64,000 nt of DNA from Enterobacteriaceae bacterium (GCA_902363335.1 CABIZV010000012.1:1-64000); one strand, 5' to 3'; numbered from the stretch's first letter, positions 47,042 through 55,575 are shown. Notes: generated from the letters alone by a model not told the origin. Numbers and translations are program-made.

Positions 47042-47557
47042 CTAGCGGGATTTCTTTTTAATCTGAATCGTATGATCGTGTTGGCAATGTTCATGCGCCC
47101 GGCACGCTTCCACTTCCACGCATCCTGAACATAAACCATGTGCTTCAATCACGTTATGGCGCAGGGCAAAGCCCATTTTTGCCGCCAGCGTATGCATAAT
47201 ATCTTCCACCCCTTCCGCACACTCTTCCTTCACCACGCCACAGCGGTCGCAGATAAACATCGCCGAGGTGTGTGTTGGTTGATCGAACAGATGGCACAGC
47301 ACGTAGCTGTTGGCAGATTCGACTTTATGGACAAAACCCTGTTCCAGCAAAAACTCCAGCGCGCGGTAAACCGTTGGCGGCTTGGCCTGAGGTTCTTTGA
47401 CACGCAGAAGGTCGAGCAGATCGTAGGCGCTAATCGCCCCTTCCTGCAAACTCATCAGGCGCAGTACTTCCAGACGTTGCGGAGTCAGGCGCACGCCGCG
47501 TTGCGCACAAAGCATTTCAGCTTGCGCTAACAGTTCTTGCGTAGTGGTCTTATCCAT
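47042..47557 (-). CDS. zur: Zinc uptake regulator Zur
   Basis: Zur is a Fur-family repressor that shuts off zinc uptake when zinc is bound. It has an N-terminal winged helix (about residues 1-85; RLTPQRLEVLRL and PPTVYRALEFLL). A metal-binding C-terminal domain follows, with the Cys pairs CDRC and CSGC and the His-rich end HEHCQHDH. The ATG at 47557 gives the E. coli length of 171 and follows TGAGGACGCC; four extra codons upstream are not needed. It is divergent from a cupin gene. Confidence 0.97.
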   Translation of the reverse strand: MDKTTTQELLAQAEMLCAQRGVRLTPQRLEVLRLMSLQEGAISAYDLLDLLRVKEPQAKPPTVYRALEFLLEQGFVHKVESANSYVLCHLFDQPTHTSAMFICDRCGVVKEECAEGVEDIMHTLAAKMGFALRHNVIEAHGLCSGCVEVEACRAHEHCQHDHTIQIKKKSR

Positions 47558-47633
47558 TGGCGTCCTCAAGTCACGAGTGAAACAAACGCATACTTTATCA
47601 TGTTATGCCGGAAACACCGAGTTTCCACCAGTG

Positions 47634-47654
47634 TGCTATAGGTGTGTTATAGCA
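47634..47654. promoter_or_regulatory. Palindrome between zur and the cupin gene
   Basis: TGCTATA (47634-47640) and TATAGCA (47648-47654) are exact inverted copies with a 7-base spacer. The site ends 25 bp before the cupin start and is 77 bp upstream of zur. Its size suits a Fur/Zur-type operator, but the match to the znu box is partial, so the binding protein is uncertain. Confidence 0.45.
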
Positions 47655-47679
47655 GGCACAGTTCACACTCAGGACGAAA

Positions 47680-48171
47680 ATGATGAAAAGACCCGATTGC
47701 ATTCGCCATTGGCACGATGTTGAAGGACCCGATAATTCGACTTACCCCGATAGTGAAGAACGTTTTGCTATTGGCGCCCCGCTGGCTCGCGCGCTGGGAT
47801 TAAGGCATATCGGTATTCACCACGAGCGATTACCGCCCGGCCGCCGCACTTCTTACCCGCACGCTGAAAGTGATGAAGAAGAGTTTGTTTATGTACTGGA
47901 GGGCTACCCTCAGGCGTGGATTAACGGCTATTTGTGGAAACTTGAGCCGGGTGACAGCGTGGGTTTTCCGGCCGGAACCGGGGTTTGCCACACCTTTATC
48001 AATAACACCTCAGAAGAGGTGCGTTTATTGGTGGTTGGTGAGGCAAATAAGCGTTCAAATCGCATCTATTATCCGTTAAACGCCTCGTATGCCGTGACGC
48101 GCGAAGACCGTTGGGTGGATCATCCGCCGCAGTTTTTTGGCCCCCATGATGGAAAACCCGGGCGGAATTAA
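47680..48171 (+). CDS. Cupin-domain protein
   Basis: A 163-residue single-domain cupin. The first cupin motif appears as PHAESDEEEFVYVLEG and the second as PGDSVGFPAGTGVCHTFINNTSEE. The first motif has only one of its two usual histidines, while Glu and the later His are present, so metal binding may be altered. A fold of this kind serves many enzymes and binding proteins, and no reaction can be named. The ATG follows AGGACGAAA; a second ATG is the next codon. In E. coli other genes (yjbL, yjbM) lie at this place. The zur neighbour and the shared palindrome hint at metal-related control. Confidence 0.8.
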   Translation: MMKRPDCIRHWHDVEGPDNSTYPDSEERFAIGAPLARALGLRHIGIHHERLPPGRRTSYPHAESDEEEFVYVLEGYPQAWINGYLWKLEPGDSVGFPAGTGVCHTFINNTSEEVRLLVVGEANKRSNRIYYPLNASYAVTREDRWVDHPPQFFGPHDGKPGRN

Positions 48172-48344
48172 CGATCCTCTTCTATAAAAGATTAGGGCGC
48201 TTACTAATAACGATAGCCCTGTCGAAAATTTCAGTTAAGGGAACAAGACGCTTTTTGTCCCGTTATTCACAGCAATAGTTCGTCTCTCTCCAGGTGATAA
48301 CGGAGGGAGAGTTGTTCCATAACAGACAATAAGACGGGCAAACT

Positions 48345-49592
48345 GTGAAAAAAAACGAAAAATTTTCGCTGATGGGGATCGCTGTCTCTTTTTTAGTGGC
48401 AGGACAGGCAGGGGCAGCAAATGGATGGACAGAAGCCAGAAATGACGCCATGGGTGGCACCGGAGTCGCGTCCGGGAACTATGGCAGCGGCGTGCTGCTT
48501 AACCCGGCGTTGCTGGCGAAATCCAGGCCTGACGACGATGTGACGGTAATCCTACCGACGGTTGGTGCACAGATATCGGATAAAGACAATCTGCGCGATA
48601 AAATTGATGATATCAGCGATGATGTGAACAATTATCGCCATTCTCTCGACAATATTAATCTTTTCGATCTGTTTATTCCCGGCAGTCCTGGCTACCGACA
48701 GGTTTCCTCAGCGGCAGGGGATTTAGCTAATCAGCTCTCATCACTGCAAGGCAAAACCGCCAGCGCGAAAGCCGGAGCGGGGCTGGCAGTAAGTATTCCG
48801 AATGAGACACTGGACGTGGCGTTTGTCGCGAAAGCGAACGCCCGGGCGCGAGTGAGTTCGTATATCGACCAGGGTGATATCGACTTGCTGCGCGGCGTTG
48901 AAGCGGTGCCTTCCAGCGCGCTGGCGGTTAACCCGCAAAATCTTAAATCAAAAGGCTATGGCCGGGCGGCGATCGTCTCCGACTACGGGGTAGCCATTGC
49001 CCGCCAGTTTGATGTTGGCGGCGTTCCCGTATCCTTTGGCGTAACGCCAAAACTGCAAAAAACCTGGCTCTACAACTACACCGTGTCGATCTACAACTTC
49101 AGCAGCGACGACATCAATAGCAGCCGCTACCGTAACGACGACACCGGTTTTAACGTTGATGCTGGGATGGCCGCCGATTTTGGCGAGAATTGGACGGTGG
49201 GGTTGAGCGGGCAAAACCTGTTCTCCCGCGATATCGACACCAAAGAGGTGGACGGTGTGCGCGACACCTACCAAATCCGCCCGCTGGTGACCGCAGGCGT
49301 GGCCTGGCATACCGATATGCTGACACTGAGCGCCGACGGTGACCTGACTGAAACCAAAGGCTTCAAGAGTGAGGAAAGCTCGCAGTATGTCGGCGTGGGC
49401 GCCGAAGTGCGTCCGCTCGACTGGCTGGCGCTGCGCGCTGGTTATCGCGCGGACGTCAAAAACAATGACAGCAACGTCTTCACCGGCGGCGTCGGCTTTG
49501 CGCCGTTTAACCGGGTACACCTCGACCTTATGGGACTCTACGGCGAAGACCAAACCTGGGGCGCAGGCGCGCAGGTTAGCGTCACGTTCTAA
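48345..49592 (+). CDS. TraF-like (TraF_2) envelope protein
   Basis: A 415-residue exported protein of the family often labelled conjugal transfer protein TraF; it is not the thioredoxin-like TraF of F. The signal peptide ends VAGQAGA. The mature start (ARNDAMGGTGVASGNYGSGVLLNPALLAK) resembles the hatch region of FadL-like proteins. Amphipathic strands ending in VSVTF suggest an outer-membrane beta barrel. The start is GTG at 48345, with no strong Shine-Dalgarno. No conjugation gene is near. The substrate or role is unknown. Confidence 0.75.
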   Translation: MKKNEKFSLMGIAVSFLVAGQAGAANGWTEARNDAMGGTGVASGNYGSGVLLNPALLAKSRPDDDVTVILPTVGAQISDKDNLRDKIDDISDDVNNYRHSLDNINLFDLFIPGSPGYRQVSSAAGDLANQLSSLQGKTASAKAGAGLAVSIPNETLDVAFVAKANARARVSSYIDQGDIDLLRGVEAVPSSALAVNPQNLKSKGYGRAAIVSDYGVAIARQFDVGGVPVSFGVTPKLQKTWLYNYTVSIYNFSSDDINSSRYRNDDTGFNVDAGMAADFGENWTVGLSGQNLFSRDIDTKEVDGVRDTYQIRPLVTAGVAWHTDMLTLSADGDLTETKGFKSEESSQYVGVGAEVRPLDWLALRAGYRADVKNNDSNVFTGGVGFAPFNRVHLDLMGLYGEDQTWGAGAQVSVTF

Positions 49593-49601
49593 ACCACACT
49601 T

Positions 49602-49678
49602 GCCCCGGAGTCGGTGCTTGCGCACCTCGTCCGGGCCACCAATAGAGGTAGCCCGGCCAAGCGCAGCGCCGCCGGGGA
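49602..49678. repeat. Pair of GTAGCCCGG-class REP elements
   Basis: Facing elements GCCCCGGAGTCGG...CCGGGCCACC and GTAGCCCGGCCAAGCG...GCCGGGG lie between the TraF-like gene and hicB. Confidence 0.85.
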
Positions 49679-49695
49679 ATTTCCAACGCTCAGGT

Positions 49696-50031
49696 TTAAC
49701 CGTGAGCGGCTCGTGAAAGCGTGTCGTTAATCCATTGATTGACGCTTTTACCGGAGACTTCCGCTGCAATATTGATCGCCGAATGAACCTCTGGAGAGAT
49801 TCGTAGGCTGATTTTTCCGCTTGCCGGGCGCAATGGTTCGCGGCCTTGCTCTGTGCAATACGCGATATAATCGTCAACGGCTTCCTCAAAGGCTGTGCGC
49901 AGATCCGCGACGTTATCAGCGTGGAAACCGATCACATCTTTGATACCCGCGACACGACCGATAAAACACTGGTCTTCGTCACTGTAATCAATTTTTGCGG
50001 CATAGCCTTTGTATGTCATGGTATTCATCAT
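49696..50031 (-). CDS. hicB: HicB-family antitoxin
   Basis: The antitoxin of a type II HicAB pair. The N-terminal HicB domain includes YSDEDQCFIGRVAGIKDVIGF. The C-terminal ribbon-helix-helix (SGKISLRISPEVHSAINI...SVNQWINDTL) should bind the operator upstream of hicA. It has 111 residues from the first ATG; a second ATG is the next codon. Its start overlaps the hicA stop, so the two are translated together. Confidence 0.88.
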   Translation of the reverse strand: MMNTMTYKGYAAKIDYSDEDQCFIGRVAGIKDVIGFHADNVADLRTAFEEAVDDYIAYCTEQGREPLRPASGKISLRISPEVHSAINIAAEVSGKSVNQWINDTLSRAAHG

Positions 50032-50303
50032 GGTGTCACTCCTACTGCGATAAGAAATGCCATAGCATCGCGAACCTGGTAAACCTTTGCTTCTTTGTCA
50101 GGGTGAGGTCGGTGGAAAGAGGCCACGACCTGGTTAATTTCAAATCGTACCCGAGAGCCGTTTCCTTCTGAAGTTTTCGCACCCAAAGCGATAAACAGTG
50201 CTTCAATTTTTCGCCATTCCAGTGAGGCCGGTGTGGGCAATGAGAAGATCTGCTGTAATGTTCTCTGGTGCCGGGCGTTCAATGATTTCATCTCAATGTC
50301 CAT
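50028..50303 (-). CDS. hicA: HicA-family toxin, long form
   Basis: The toxin partner, expected to be an mRNA interferase with a double-stranded-RNA-binding-like fold. The family core is SLEWRKIEALFIALGAKTSEGNGS, followed by FHRPHPDKEAKVYQVRDAM. At the place where short HicA toxins have GSNH or GSHH, this protein reads GSRVRF, so the usual catalytic His is absent while FHRPHP is kept. The ATG at 50303 gives 91 residues; a TTG at 50324 and an ATG at 50291 are other options. The toxin precedes the antitoxin, as usual for HicAB. Confidence 0.82.
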   Translation of the reverse strand: MDIEMKSLNARHQRTLQQIFSLPTPASLEWRKIEALFIALGAKTSEGNGSRVRFEINQVVASFHRPHPDKEAKVYQVRDAMAFLIAVGVTP

Positions 50304-50334
50304 TTTTGATGTAGGGCCCGCCAAAATCCATTTA

Positions 50335-50357
50335 ATGATATCATTTTATGATATCAC
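50335..50357 (-). promoter_or_regulatory. Twin-palindrome operator upstream of hicA
   Basis: The 8-bp palindrome TGATATCA occurs at 50336-50343 and 50349-50356, 13 bp apart and 32 bp before the hicA start. Two nearby palindromes suit cooperative binding of a ribbon-helix-helix antitoxin. Confidence 0.7.
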
Positions 50358-50433
50358 ATCAAGGTGAATCGTATCCCTTTCGCGGCTGTGCTATAGTACC
50401 CGCCCCCTTTTTTCGGATGCTTAAATAATCGCC

Positions 50434-51432
50434 ATGTTGTCAGAATCTTCGACTGCTGCTTTCCCTGCTCACCGTTTCTCCATCGCGCCGATGCTCGACT
50501 GGACGGACAGACACTGCCGCTACTTCCTGCGCCTGCTGTCGCAGCACACGCTGCTGTATACCGAAATGGTGACCACCGGGGCGATTATTCACGGTAAAGG
50601 CGACTATCTGGCCTACAGCGACGAAGAGCACCCGATCGCCCTACAGCTTGGCGGGAGCGATCCGGCCGCGCTGGCGCACTGTGCGAAGCTGGCGCAGGAG
50701 AGGGGCTATGATGAAATTAACCTCAACGTTGGCTGCCCGTCTGACCGCGTACAAAACGGCATGTTCGGCGCCTGCCTGATGGGCAACGCGCAGTTGGTGG
50801 CGGATTGTGTGAAGGCGATGCGCGATGTGGTATCTATCCCGGTAACGGTCAAAACCCGTATCGGCATCGACGACCAGGACAGCTACGAATTTCTCTGCGA
50901 TTTCATTGATACCGTATCTGGTCGCGGTGAATGCGAGATGTTTATTATCCATGCGCGTAAAGCGTGGCTTTCCGGCTTAAGTCCGAAAGAGAACCGTGAG
51001 ATCCCGCCGCTCGACTATCCACGTGTTTATCAGCTCAAGCGTGATTTCCCTCACCTGACCATGTCCATCAATGGGGGCATTAAGTCGCTGGAGGAAGCCA
51101 AAGCGCATCTGCAACATATGGACGGCGTGATGGTGGGTCGCGAAGCCTATCAGAATCCAGGTATTCTGGCGTCTGTCGACCGTGAAATCTTTGCTGCCAG
51201 CGGTGTGGATGCTGACCCGGTGGCGGTGGTGCGTGCGATGTATCCGTACATTGAACGTGAGCTGAGTAATGGTACCTATCTGGGCCACGTGACCCGTCAT
51301 ATGCTGGGGCTGTTCCAGGGCATTCCGGGCGCGCGCCAGTGGCGTCGCTACCTGAGTGAAAACGCGCATAAACCTGGTGCCGATATCAATGTGCTGGAAC
51401 ACGCATTGAAGCTGGTGGCCGATAAGCGCTAA
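50434..51432 (+). CDS. dusA: tRNA-dihydrouridine(20/20a) synthase
   Basis: DusA reduces uridines 20 and 20a in the D-loop of tRNAs using FMN and NADPH. The catalytic Cys is in NLNVGCPSDRVQNG, and the FMN barrel blocks SIAPMLDWTDRHCRYF and MSINGGIKSLEEA are kept. It has 332 residues, close to the E. coli form; the first 15 residues differ. No Shine-Dalgarno is obvious. The 5' end of dusA is a known integration site for mobile elements; only the HicAB pair lies upstream and no integrase is seen. Confidence 0.97.
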   Translation: MLSESSTAAFPAHRFSIAPMLDWTDRHCRYFLRLLSQHTLLYTEMVTTGAIIHGKGDYLAYSDEEHPIALQLGGSDPAALAHCAKLAQERGYDEINLNVGCPSDRVQNGMFGACLMGNAQLVADCVKAMRDVVSIPVTVKTRIGIDDQDSYEFLCDFIDTVSGRGECEMFIIHARKAWLSGLSPKENREIPPLDYPRVYQLKRDFPHLTMSINGGIKSLEEAKAHLQHMDGVMVGREAYQNPGILASVDREIFAASGVDADPVAVVRAMYPYIERELSNGTYLGHVTRHMLGLFQGIPGARQWRRYLSENAHKPGADINVLEHALKLVADKR

Positions 51433-51462
51433 TTATTTCGCTAAAACCTAGTCAAATTCACC

Positions 51463-51493
51463 ACGCCTTGCACAATGCTGTAAGGCGTTTTTG
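51463..51493 (+). terminator. dusA terminator
   Basis: ACGCCTT (51463-51469) pairs with AAGGCGT (51482-51488), followed by TTTTTG. Confidence 0.85.
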
Positions 51494-51515
51494 TTTGCAT
51501 TCAATAAGTTAGTTT

Positions 51516-51531
51516 TGGCACGATTCTTGTA
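51516..51531 (+). promoter_or_regulatory. Sigma-54 promoter of pspG
   Basis: TGGCACGATTCTTGTA fits the -24/-12 consensus TGGCAC-N5-TTGCA with one mismatch and lies 40 bp before pspG. In E. coli pspG is controlled by PspF and sigma-54. Confidence 0.88.
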
Positions 51532-51571
51532 ATGATCCCAGCATAAAAGCGTTTAATTAGGGAGAACGACC

Positions 51572-51811
51572 ATGCTGGAACTGTTATTTGTGATTGGATT
51601 TTTTGTGGTACTGCTGGTGACCGGCATCTCTCTGCTCGGCATTATTGCCGCGCTGGTGGCTGCCACCGCCCTGATGTTTGTCGGCGGTTTGTTCGCGATT
51701 ATGCTTAAACTGTTGCCGTGGTTGATTCTGGCGGTTGTCGCCGTGTGGGTTATTCGGGCGATTAAATCACCGAAAAATCAGACCTGGCGCAGCAACTATC
51801 GGAGGTATTGA
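51572..51811 (+). CDS. pspG: Phage shock protein G
   Basis: PspG is an inner-membrane effector of the phage shock response to envelope stress. The 79 residues are hydrophobic through about residue 65, with two to three membrane segments, and end in a basic, polar tail (SPKNQTWRSNYRRY). The ATG follows TAGGGAGAACGACC. It stands alone behind a sigma-54 promoter, away from the main psp operon, as in E. coli. Confidence 0.96.
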   Translation: MLELLFVIGFFVVLLVTGISLLGIIAALVAATALMFVGGLFAIMLKLLPWLILAVVAVWVIRAIKSPKNQTWRSNYRRY

Positions 51812-51938
51812 GGCGTTCGTCACAACCTCAATAATTTTGCATAAAACGCCGTAGGTTTTGCGTAATAAATCTGTCACTATGACTCGGTTAACGAATTCAT
51901 CGAGCTGTACCCTACATACAGCCGAACTAAAAAAAGAA

Positions 51939-51965
51939 AGGGCTTCCTACGGGAAGCCCTAGTCT
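51939..51965. terminator. Bidirectional terminator between pspG and qorA
   Basis: AGGGCTTCC-TACG-GGAAGCCCT is preceded by an A-rich run, giving a T tract for the minus strand, and followed by AGTCTTTT. It should end qorA and pspG transcripts. Confidence 0.9.
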
Positions 51966-51982
51966 TTTGTGCGCGGGAAAAT

Positions 51983-52966
51983 TTACGGAATCAGCAGGCT
52001 TGAGCCCTGTGTTGCCCGGCTTTCGAGGATTTCATGGGCGCGCCGCGCCTCTTTCAGCGGGTACTTCTGGCTGTCTGCCACATCCACTTTTATGATGCCG
52101 CTGGCGATAAGCGAAAACAGCTCGTGGCTGGCCTCTTTAAGCTCATCATAATTTGTGATGTAGCCGTTAAGGGAAGGGCGGGTGACAAACAGCGAACCTT
52201 TCTGATTAAGGATCCCCAGATTGACGCCGGTCACCGGGCCGGATGAGTTACCAAAGCTGACCATCAGGCCACGGCGTTTTAAGCAGTCGAGCGACGCTTC
52301 CCAGGTATCTTTGCCCACCGAGTCGTACACCACCGGGAGTTTTTTACCGCCGGTAATCTCTTTCACCCGCTCGGCAATATTCTCATCCCGATAGTTAATG
52401 ACCTGCCAGGCGCCCGCCTGTTTAGCGCGCTCGGCTTTTTCTGCGCTGCCTACCGTGCCGATAAGCTTCGCGCCTAACGCTTTGGCCCACTGACAGGCAA
52501 TCAGCCCCACGCCGCCTGCCGCTGCATGGAATAAGAACGGCTCGCCGGGTTTAATTTCATAGGTTTTACGCAGCAGATAAAAGACCGTTAAACCCTTGAG
52601 GAATGACGCGGCGGCCTGCTCGTAAGAGATAGCCGCAGGCAGCAGGGCGACTTTATCCGCGGGCACGTTATGCACTGAGCTGTACGCGCCAAGGCCAGAC
52701 TGCGCGTATACCACGCGATCGCCCGCTTTAATGTGCTTAACGTTGCTCCCCACCTGGCTGACCACGCCGGCCGCTTCGGTGCCTAACCCGCTCGGCATGG
52801 ACGGCGGTGGATAGAGGCCGCTGCGAATATAGGTATCGATGTAGTTGATGCCGATAGCTTTGTTTTCCACCTGCACTTCGTTTTCGCTGGGGGCTGTTGG
52901 AGTGAACTCGACCGCGTTAAGCACTTCCGGGCCGCCGTGTTTGCTAAATTCAATACGCGTTGCCAT
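51983..52966 (-). CDS. qorA: NADPH:quinone oxidoreductase (zeta-crystallin type)
   Basis: QorA is a cytoplasmic, zinc-free medium-chain reductase that reduces quinones with NADPH. The cofactor-binding loop is FLFHAAAGGVGLIACQWAKALGAKLIGTV, shown here in two parts: HAAAGGVGLIACQWA and LGAKLIGTV. The substrate-domain block NYIDTYIRSGLYPPP is typical of the family. It has 327 residues, as in E. coli. It is divergent from dnaB, with 56 bp between the starts. Confidence 0.96.
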   Translation of the reverse strand: MATRIEFSKHGGPEVLNAVEFTPTAPSENEVQVENKAIGINYIDTYIRSGLYPPPSMPSGLGTEAAGVVSQVGSNVKHIKAGDRVVYAQSGLGAYSSVHNVPADKVALLPAAISYEQAAASFLKGLTVFYLLRKTYEIKPGEPFLFHAAAGGVGLIACQWAKALGAKLIGTVGSAEKAERAKQAGAWQVINYRDENIAERVKEITGGKKLPVVYDSVGKDTWEASLDCLKRRGLMVSFGNSSGPVTGVNLGILNQKGSLFVTRPSLNGYITNYDELKEASHELFSLIASGIIKVDVADSQKYPLKEARRAHEILESRATQGSSLLIP

Positions 52967-53022
52967 GTTTCCTCCTTTGATTCATGTTACAGTAGCCGAC
53001 ATTTCATCTGGGCTCCTTCACT

Positions 53023-54438
53023 ATGGCATCAAATAAACCCTTCAACAAACCGCAAACCGAACCTCGCGAGCGCGATTTTCAGGTTGCTGGTCTGAAAGTC
53101 CCGCCGCACTCGATTGAAGCGGAACAATCGGTGTTGGGCGGTCTTATGCTGGATAACGAGCGCTGGGATGACGTCGCAGAGCGCGTGGTGTCTGATGATT
53201 TCTATACCCGTCCGCATCGCCATATCTTCACTGAAATGGGCCGTTTGCAGGAATCTGGCAGCCCGATTGACCTGATAACGCTTGCGGAATCGCTTGAGCG
53301 ACAAGGGCAACTGGACAGCGTCGGCGGTTTTGCTTATCTGGCAGAACTATCAAAAAATACGCCAAGTGCGGCGAACATTAGCGCTTATGCGGATATCGTT
53401 CGCGAACGTGCCGTTGTCCGTGAAATGATCTCGGTGGCTAACGAAATCGCCGAAGCCGGTTTCGACCCGCAGGGGCGTACCAGCGAGGACTTGCTGGATC
53501 TGGCGGAATCTCGCGTCTTTAAAATCGCTGAAAGCCGCGCCAATAAAGACGAAGGCCCGAGAAACATTACCGAAGTGCTCGACGCTACCGTCGCCCGTAT
53601 CGAGCAGCTTTTCCAGCAGCCGCATGACGGCGTTACCGGCGTGAACACCGGCTACGATGATCTCAATAAAAAAACCGCAGGCCTGCAGCCATCGGACTTG
53701 ATTATTGTGGCGGCGCGTCCGTCGATGGGTAAAACGACATTTGCTATGAACCTCGTCGAAAATGCGGCGATGTTGCAGGATAAACCGGTACTGATCTTCA
53801 GTCTCGAAATGCCATCAGAACAGATTATGATGCGTTCTCTGGCATCATTGTCGCGCGTTGACCAGACCCGCATTCGTACCGGCCAGCTAGACGACGAAGA
53901 TTGGGCGCGTATCTCCGGCACCATGGGGATCCTGCTGGAAAAACGTAACATCTATATTGATGACTCCTCCGGCCTGACGCCGACGGAAGTCCGTTCTCGT
54001 GCTCGCCGTATCGCCCGTGAACACGGCGGTATCGGGCTGATTATGATCGACTACCTCCAGCTGATGCGCGTGCCGTCGCTTTCCGACAACCGTACGCTGG
54101 AAATTGCTGAAATCTCCCGCTCACTCAAAGCCTTAGCCAAAGAGCTTCACGTGCCGGTGGTGGCGTTGTCGCAGCTTAACCGCTCCCTGGAACAACGTGC
54201 GGACAAGCGCCCGGTCAACTCCGACCTGCGTGAATCCGGCTCCATCGAGCAGGATGCCGACTTAATCATGTTCATCTATCGTGATGAGGTTTATCACGAA
54301 AACAGTGACTTAAAAGGCATTGCTGAGATTATTATCGGTAAACAGCGTAACGGCCCAATCGGTACGGTGCGCCTGACGTTTAACGGTCAATGGTCGCGTT
54401 TCGATAACTACGCAGGGCCGCAGTACGACGACGAATAA
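53023..54438 (+). CDS. dnaB: Replicative DNA helicase
   Basis: DnaB is the hexameric 5'-3' helicase that opens the replication fork. The N-terminal collar domain covers about residues 20-130. The RecA-like motor includes Walker A ARPSMGKTTFAM, Walker B LIMIDYLQLM and the arginine-finger region KRPVNSDLRESGSIEQDAD. It has 471 residues, as in E. coli. No intein or insertion is present. The alr gene follows after 46 bp in the same direction. Confidence 0.99.
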   Translation: MASNKPFNKPQTEPRERDFQVAGLKVPPHSIEAEQSVLGGLMLDNERWDDVAERVVSDDFYTRPHRHIFTEMGRLQESGSPIDLITLAESLERQGQLDSVGGFAYLAELSKNTPSAANISAYADIVRERAVVREMISVANEIAEAGFDPQGRTSEDLLDLAESRVFKIAESRANKDEGPRNITEVLDATVARIEQLFQQPHDGVTGVNTGYDDLNKKTAGLQPSDLIIVAARPSMGKTTFAMNLVENAAMLQDKPVLIFSLEMPSEQIMMRSLASLSRVDQTRIRTGQLDDEDWARISGTMGILLEKRNIYIDDSSGLTPTEVRSRARRIAREHGGIGLIMIDYLQLMRVPSLSDNRTLEIAEISRSLKALAKELHVPVVALSQLNRSLEQRADKRPVNSDLRESGSIEQDADLIMFIYRDEVYHENSDLKGIAEIIIGKQRNGPIGTVRLTFNGQWSRFDNYAGPQYDDE

Positions 54439-54484
54439 CAAAGCAAATCAGGTTTATTAAGCAAACACTTATCAAGGAACACAA

Positions 54485-55564
54485 ATGCAAGCGGCAACTG
54501 TAGTCATTAACCGCCGCGCTCTGCGACACAACCTGCAACGTCTGCGTGAACTGGCGCCTGCCAGCAAGCTGGTTGCGGTGGTGAAAGCGAACGCCTACGG
54601 ACACGGTCTTCTTGAAACCGCGCGAACGCTCCCCGACGCCGATGCTTTTGGCGTGGCCCGTCTTGAAGAAGCATTGCGCCTGCGTGAGGGCGGGATCACC
54701 CAGCCCATCCTGCTGCTGGAAGGCTTCTTCAATGCAACAGACCTGCCGACCATCTCGGCGCAGCATCTGCACACCGCCGTGCACAACGTTGAGCAGCTCG
54801 AAGCGCTTGAAGCGGCACAGCTGAGCGAACCGGTCACCGTGTGGATGAAGCTTGATACCGGCATGCATCGCCTGGGCGTTCGCCCGGAAGAAGCCGATGC
54901 CTTTTATCAGCGTCTGAGCCAGTGCAAAAATGTGCGTCAGCCGGTGAATATCGTCAGCCACTTTGCCCGTGCCGATGAGCCCGAAAGTGGTGCGACGGAA
55001 CGCCAGCTTGATATTTTCAACACCTTTACCGAAGGCAAGCCGGGCCAGCGTTCTATTGCAGCCTCAGGCGGGATCCTGCTGTGGCCGCAGTCGCACTTTG
55101 ACTGGGCGCGTCCGGGGATCATTCTCTACGGTGTCTCGCCGCTGGAGCACAAGCCTTGGGGCCCGGATTTTGGAATGCAGCCGGTGATGTCGCTGACTTC
55201 CAGCCTGATTGCCGTCCGCGAGCATAAAGCGGGCGAGGCGGTCGGTTACGGCGGCACGTGGATTAGCGAACGCGATACCCGTTTAGGCGTGGTGGCCATG
55301 GGCTACGGGGATGGTTATCCGCGCGCGGCGCCTTCCGGTACGCCGGTGCTGGTGAACGGTCGGGAAGTGCCGATTGTCGGTCGTGTGGCAATGGACATGA
55401 TCTGTGTCGATTTGGGGCCTGGAGCCGCGGATAAAACCGGTGACCCGGTGATTCTATGGGGTGACGGTCTACCGGTTGAGCGTATTGCAGAACTCACAAA
55501 AGTGAGTGCTTACGAACTTATTACGCGCCTGACTTCACGGGTGGCGATGAAGTATATCGATTAG
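54485..55564 (+). CDS. alr: Alanine racemase, biosynthetic
   Basis: Alr interconverts L- and D-alanine for peptidoglycan. The PLP lysine is Lys34 (VVKANAYGHG) and the opposite catalytic base is Tyr255 (VGYGGTW). The 359-residue length is that of E. coli Alr. The ATG at 54485 follows CAAGGAACACAA. It lies downstream of dnaB and is followed by a REP array rather than a clear terminator. Confidence 0.98.
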   Translation: MQAATVVINRRALRHNLQRLRELAPASKLVAVVKANAYGHGLLETARTLPDADAFGVARLEEALRLREGGITQPILLLEGFFNATDLPTISAQHLHTAVHNVEQLEALEAAQLSEPVTVWMKLDTGMHRLGVRPEEADAFYQRLSQCKNVRQPVNIVSHFARADEPESGATERQLDIFNTFTEGKPGQRSIAASGGILLWPQSHFDWARPGIILYGVSPLEHKPWGPDFGMQPVMSLTSSLIAVREHKAGEAVGYGGTWISERDTRLGVVAMGYGDGYPRAAPSGTPVLVNGREVPIVGRVAMDMICVDLGPGAADKTGDPVILWGDGLPVERIAELTKVSAYELITRLTSRVAMKYID

Positions 55565-55575
55565 TTTTACGCCGC

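Noticed and set aside
48948..49889. A 313-codon minus-strand frame across the TraF-like gene, a REP and part of hicB
   Set aside because: It spans a repeat and overlaps genes with clear signal peptide and domain evidence, so it is a chance frame.
48345..50324. A conjugative or plasmid-derived segment, from the TraF name and the HicAB pair
   Set aside because: No relaxase, pilus or replication gene is present, and the TraF_2 family is not the F-plasmid TraF. HicAB pairs are common in chromosomes.
50336..50434. Prophage attachment site at the dusA 5' end
   Set aside because: dusA is a known target for integrative elements, but no integrase, no direct repeat of the dusA start and no phage gene occurs here.
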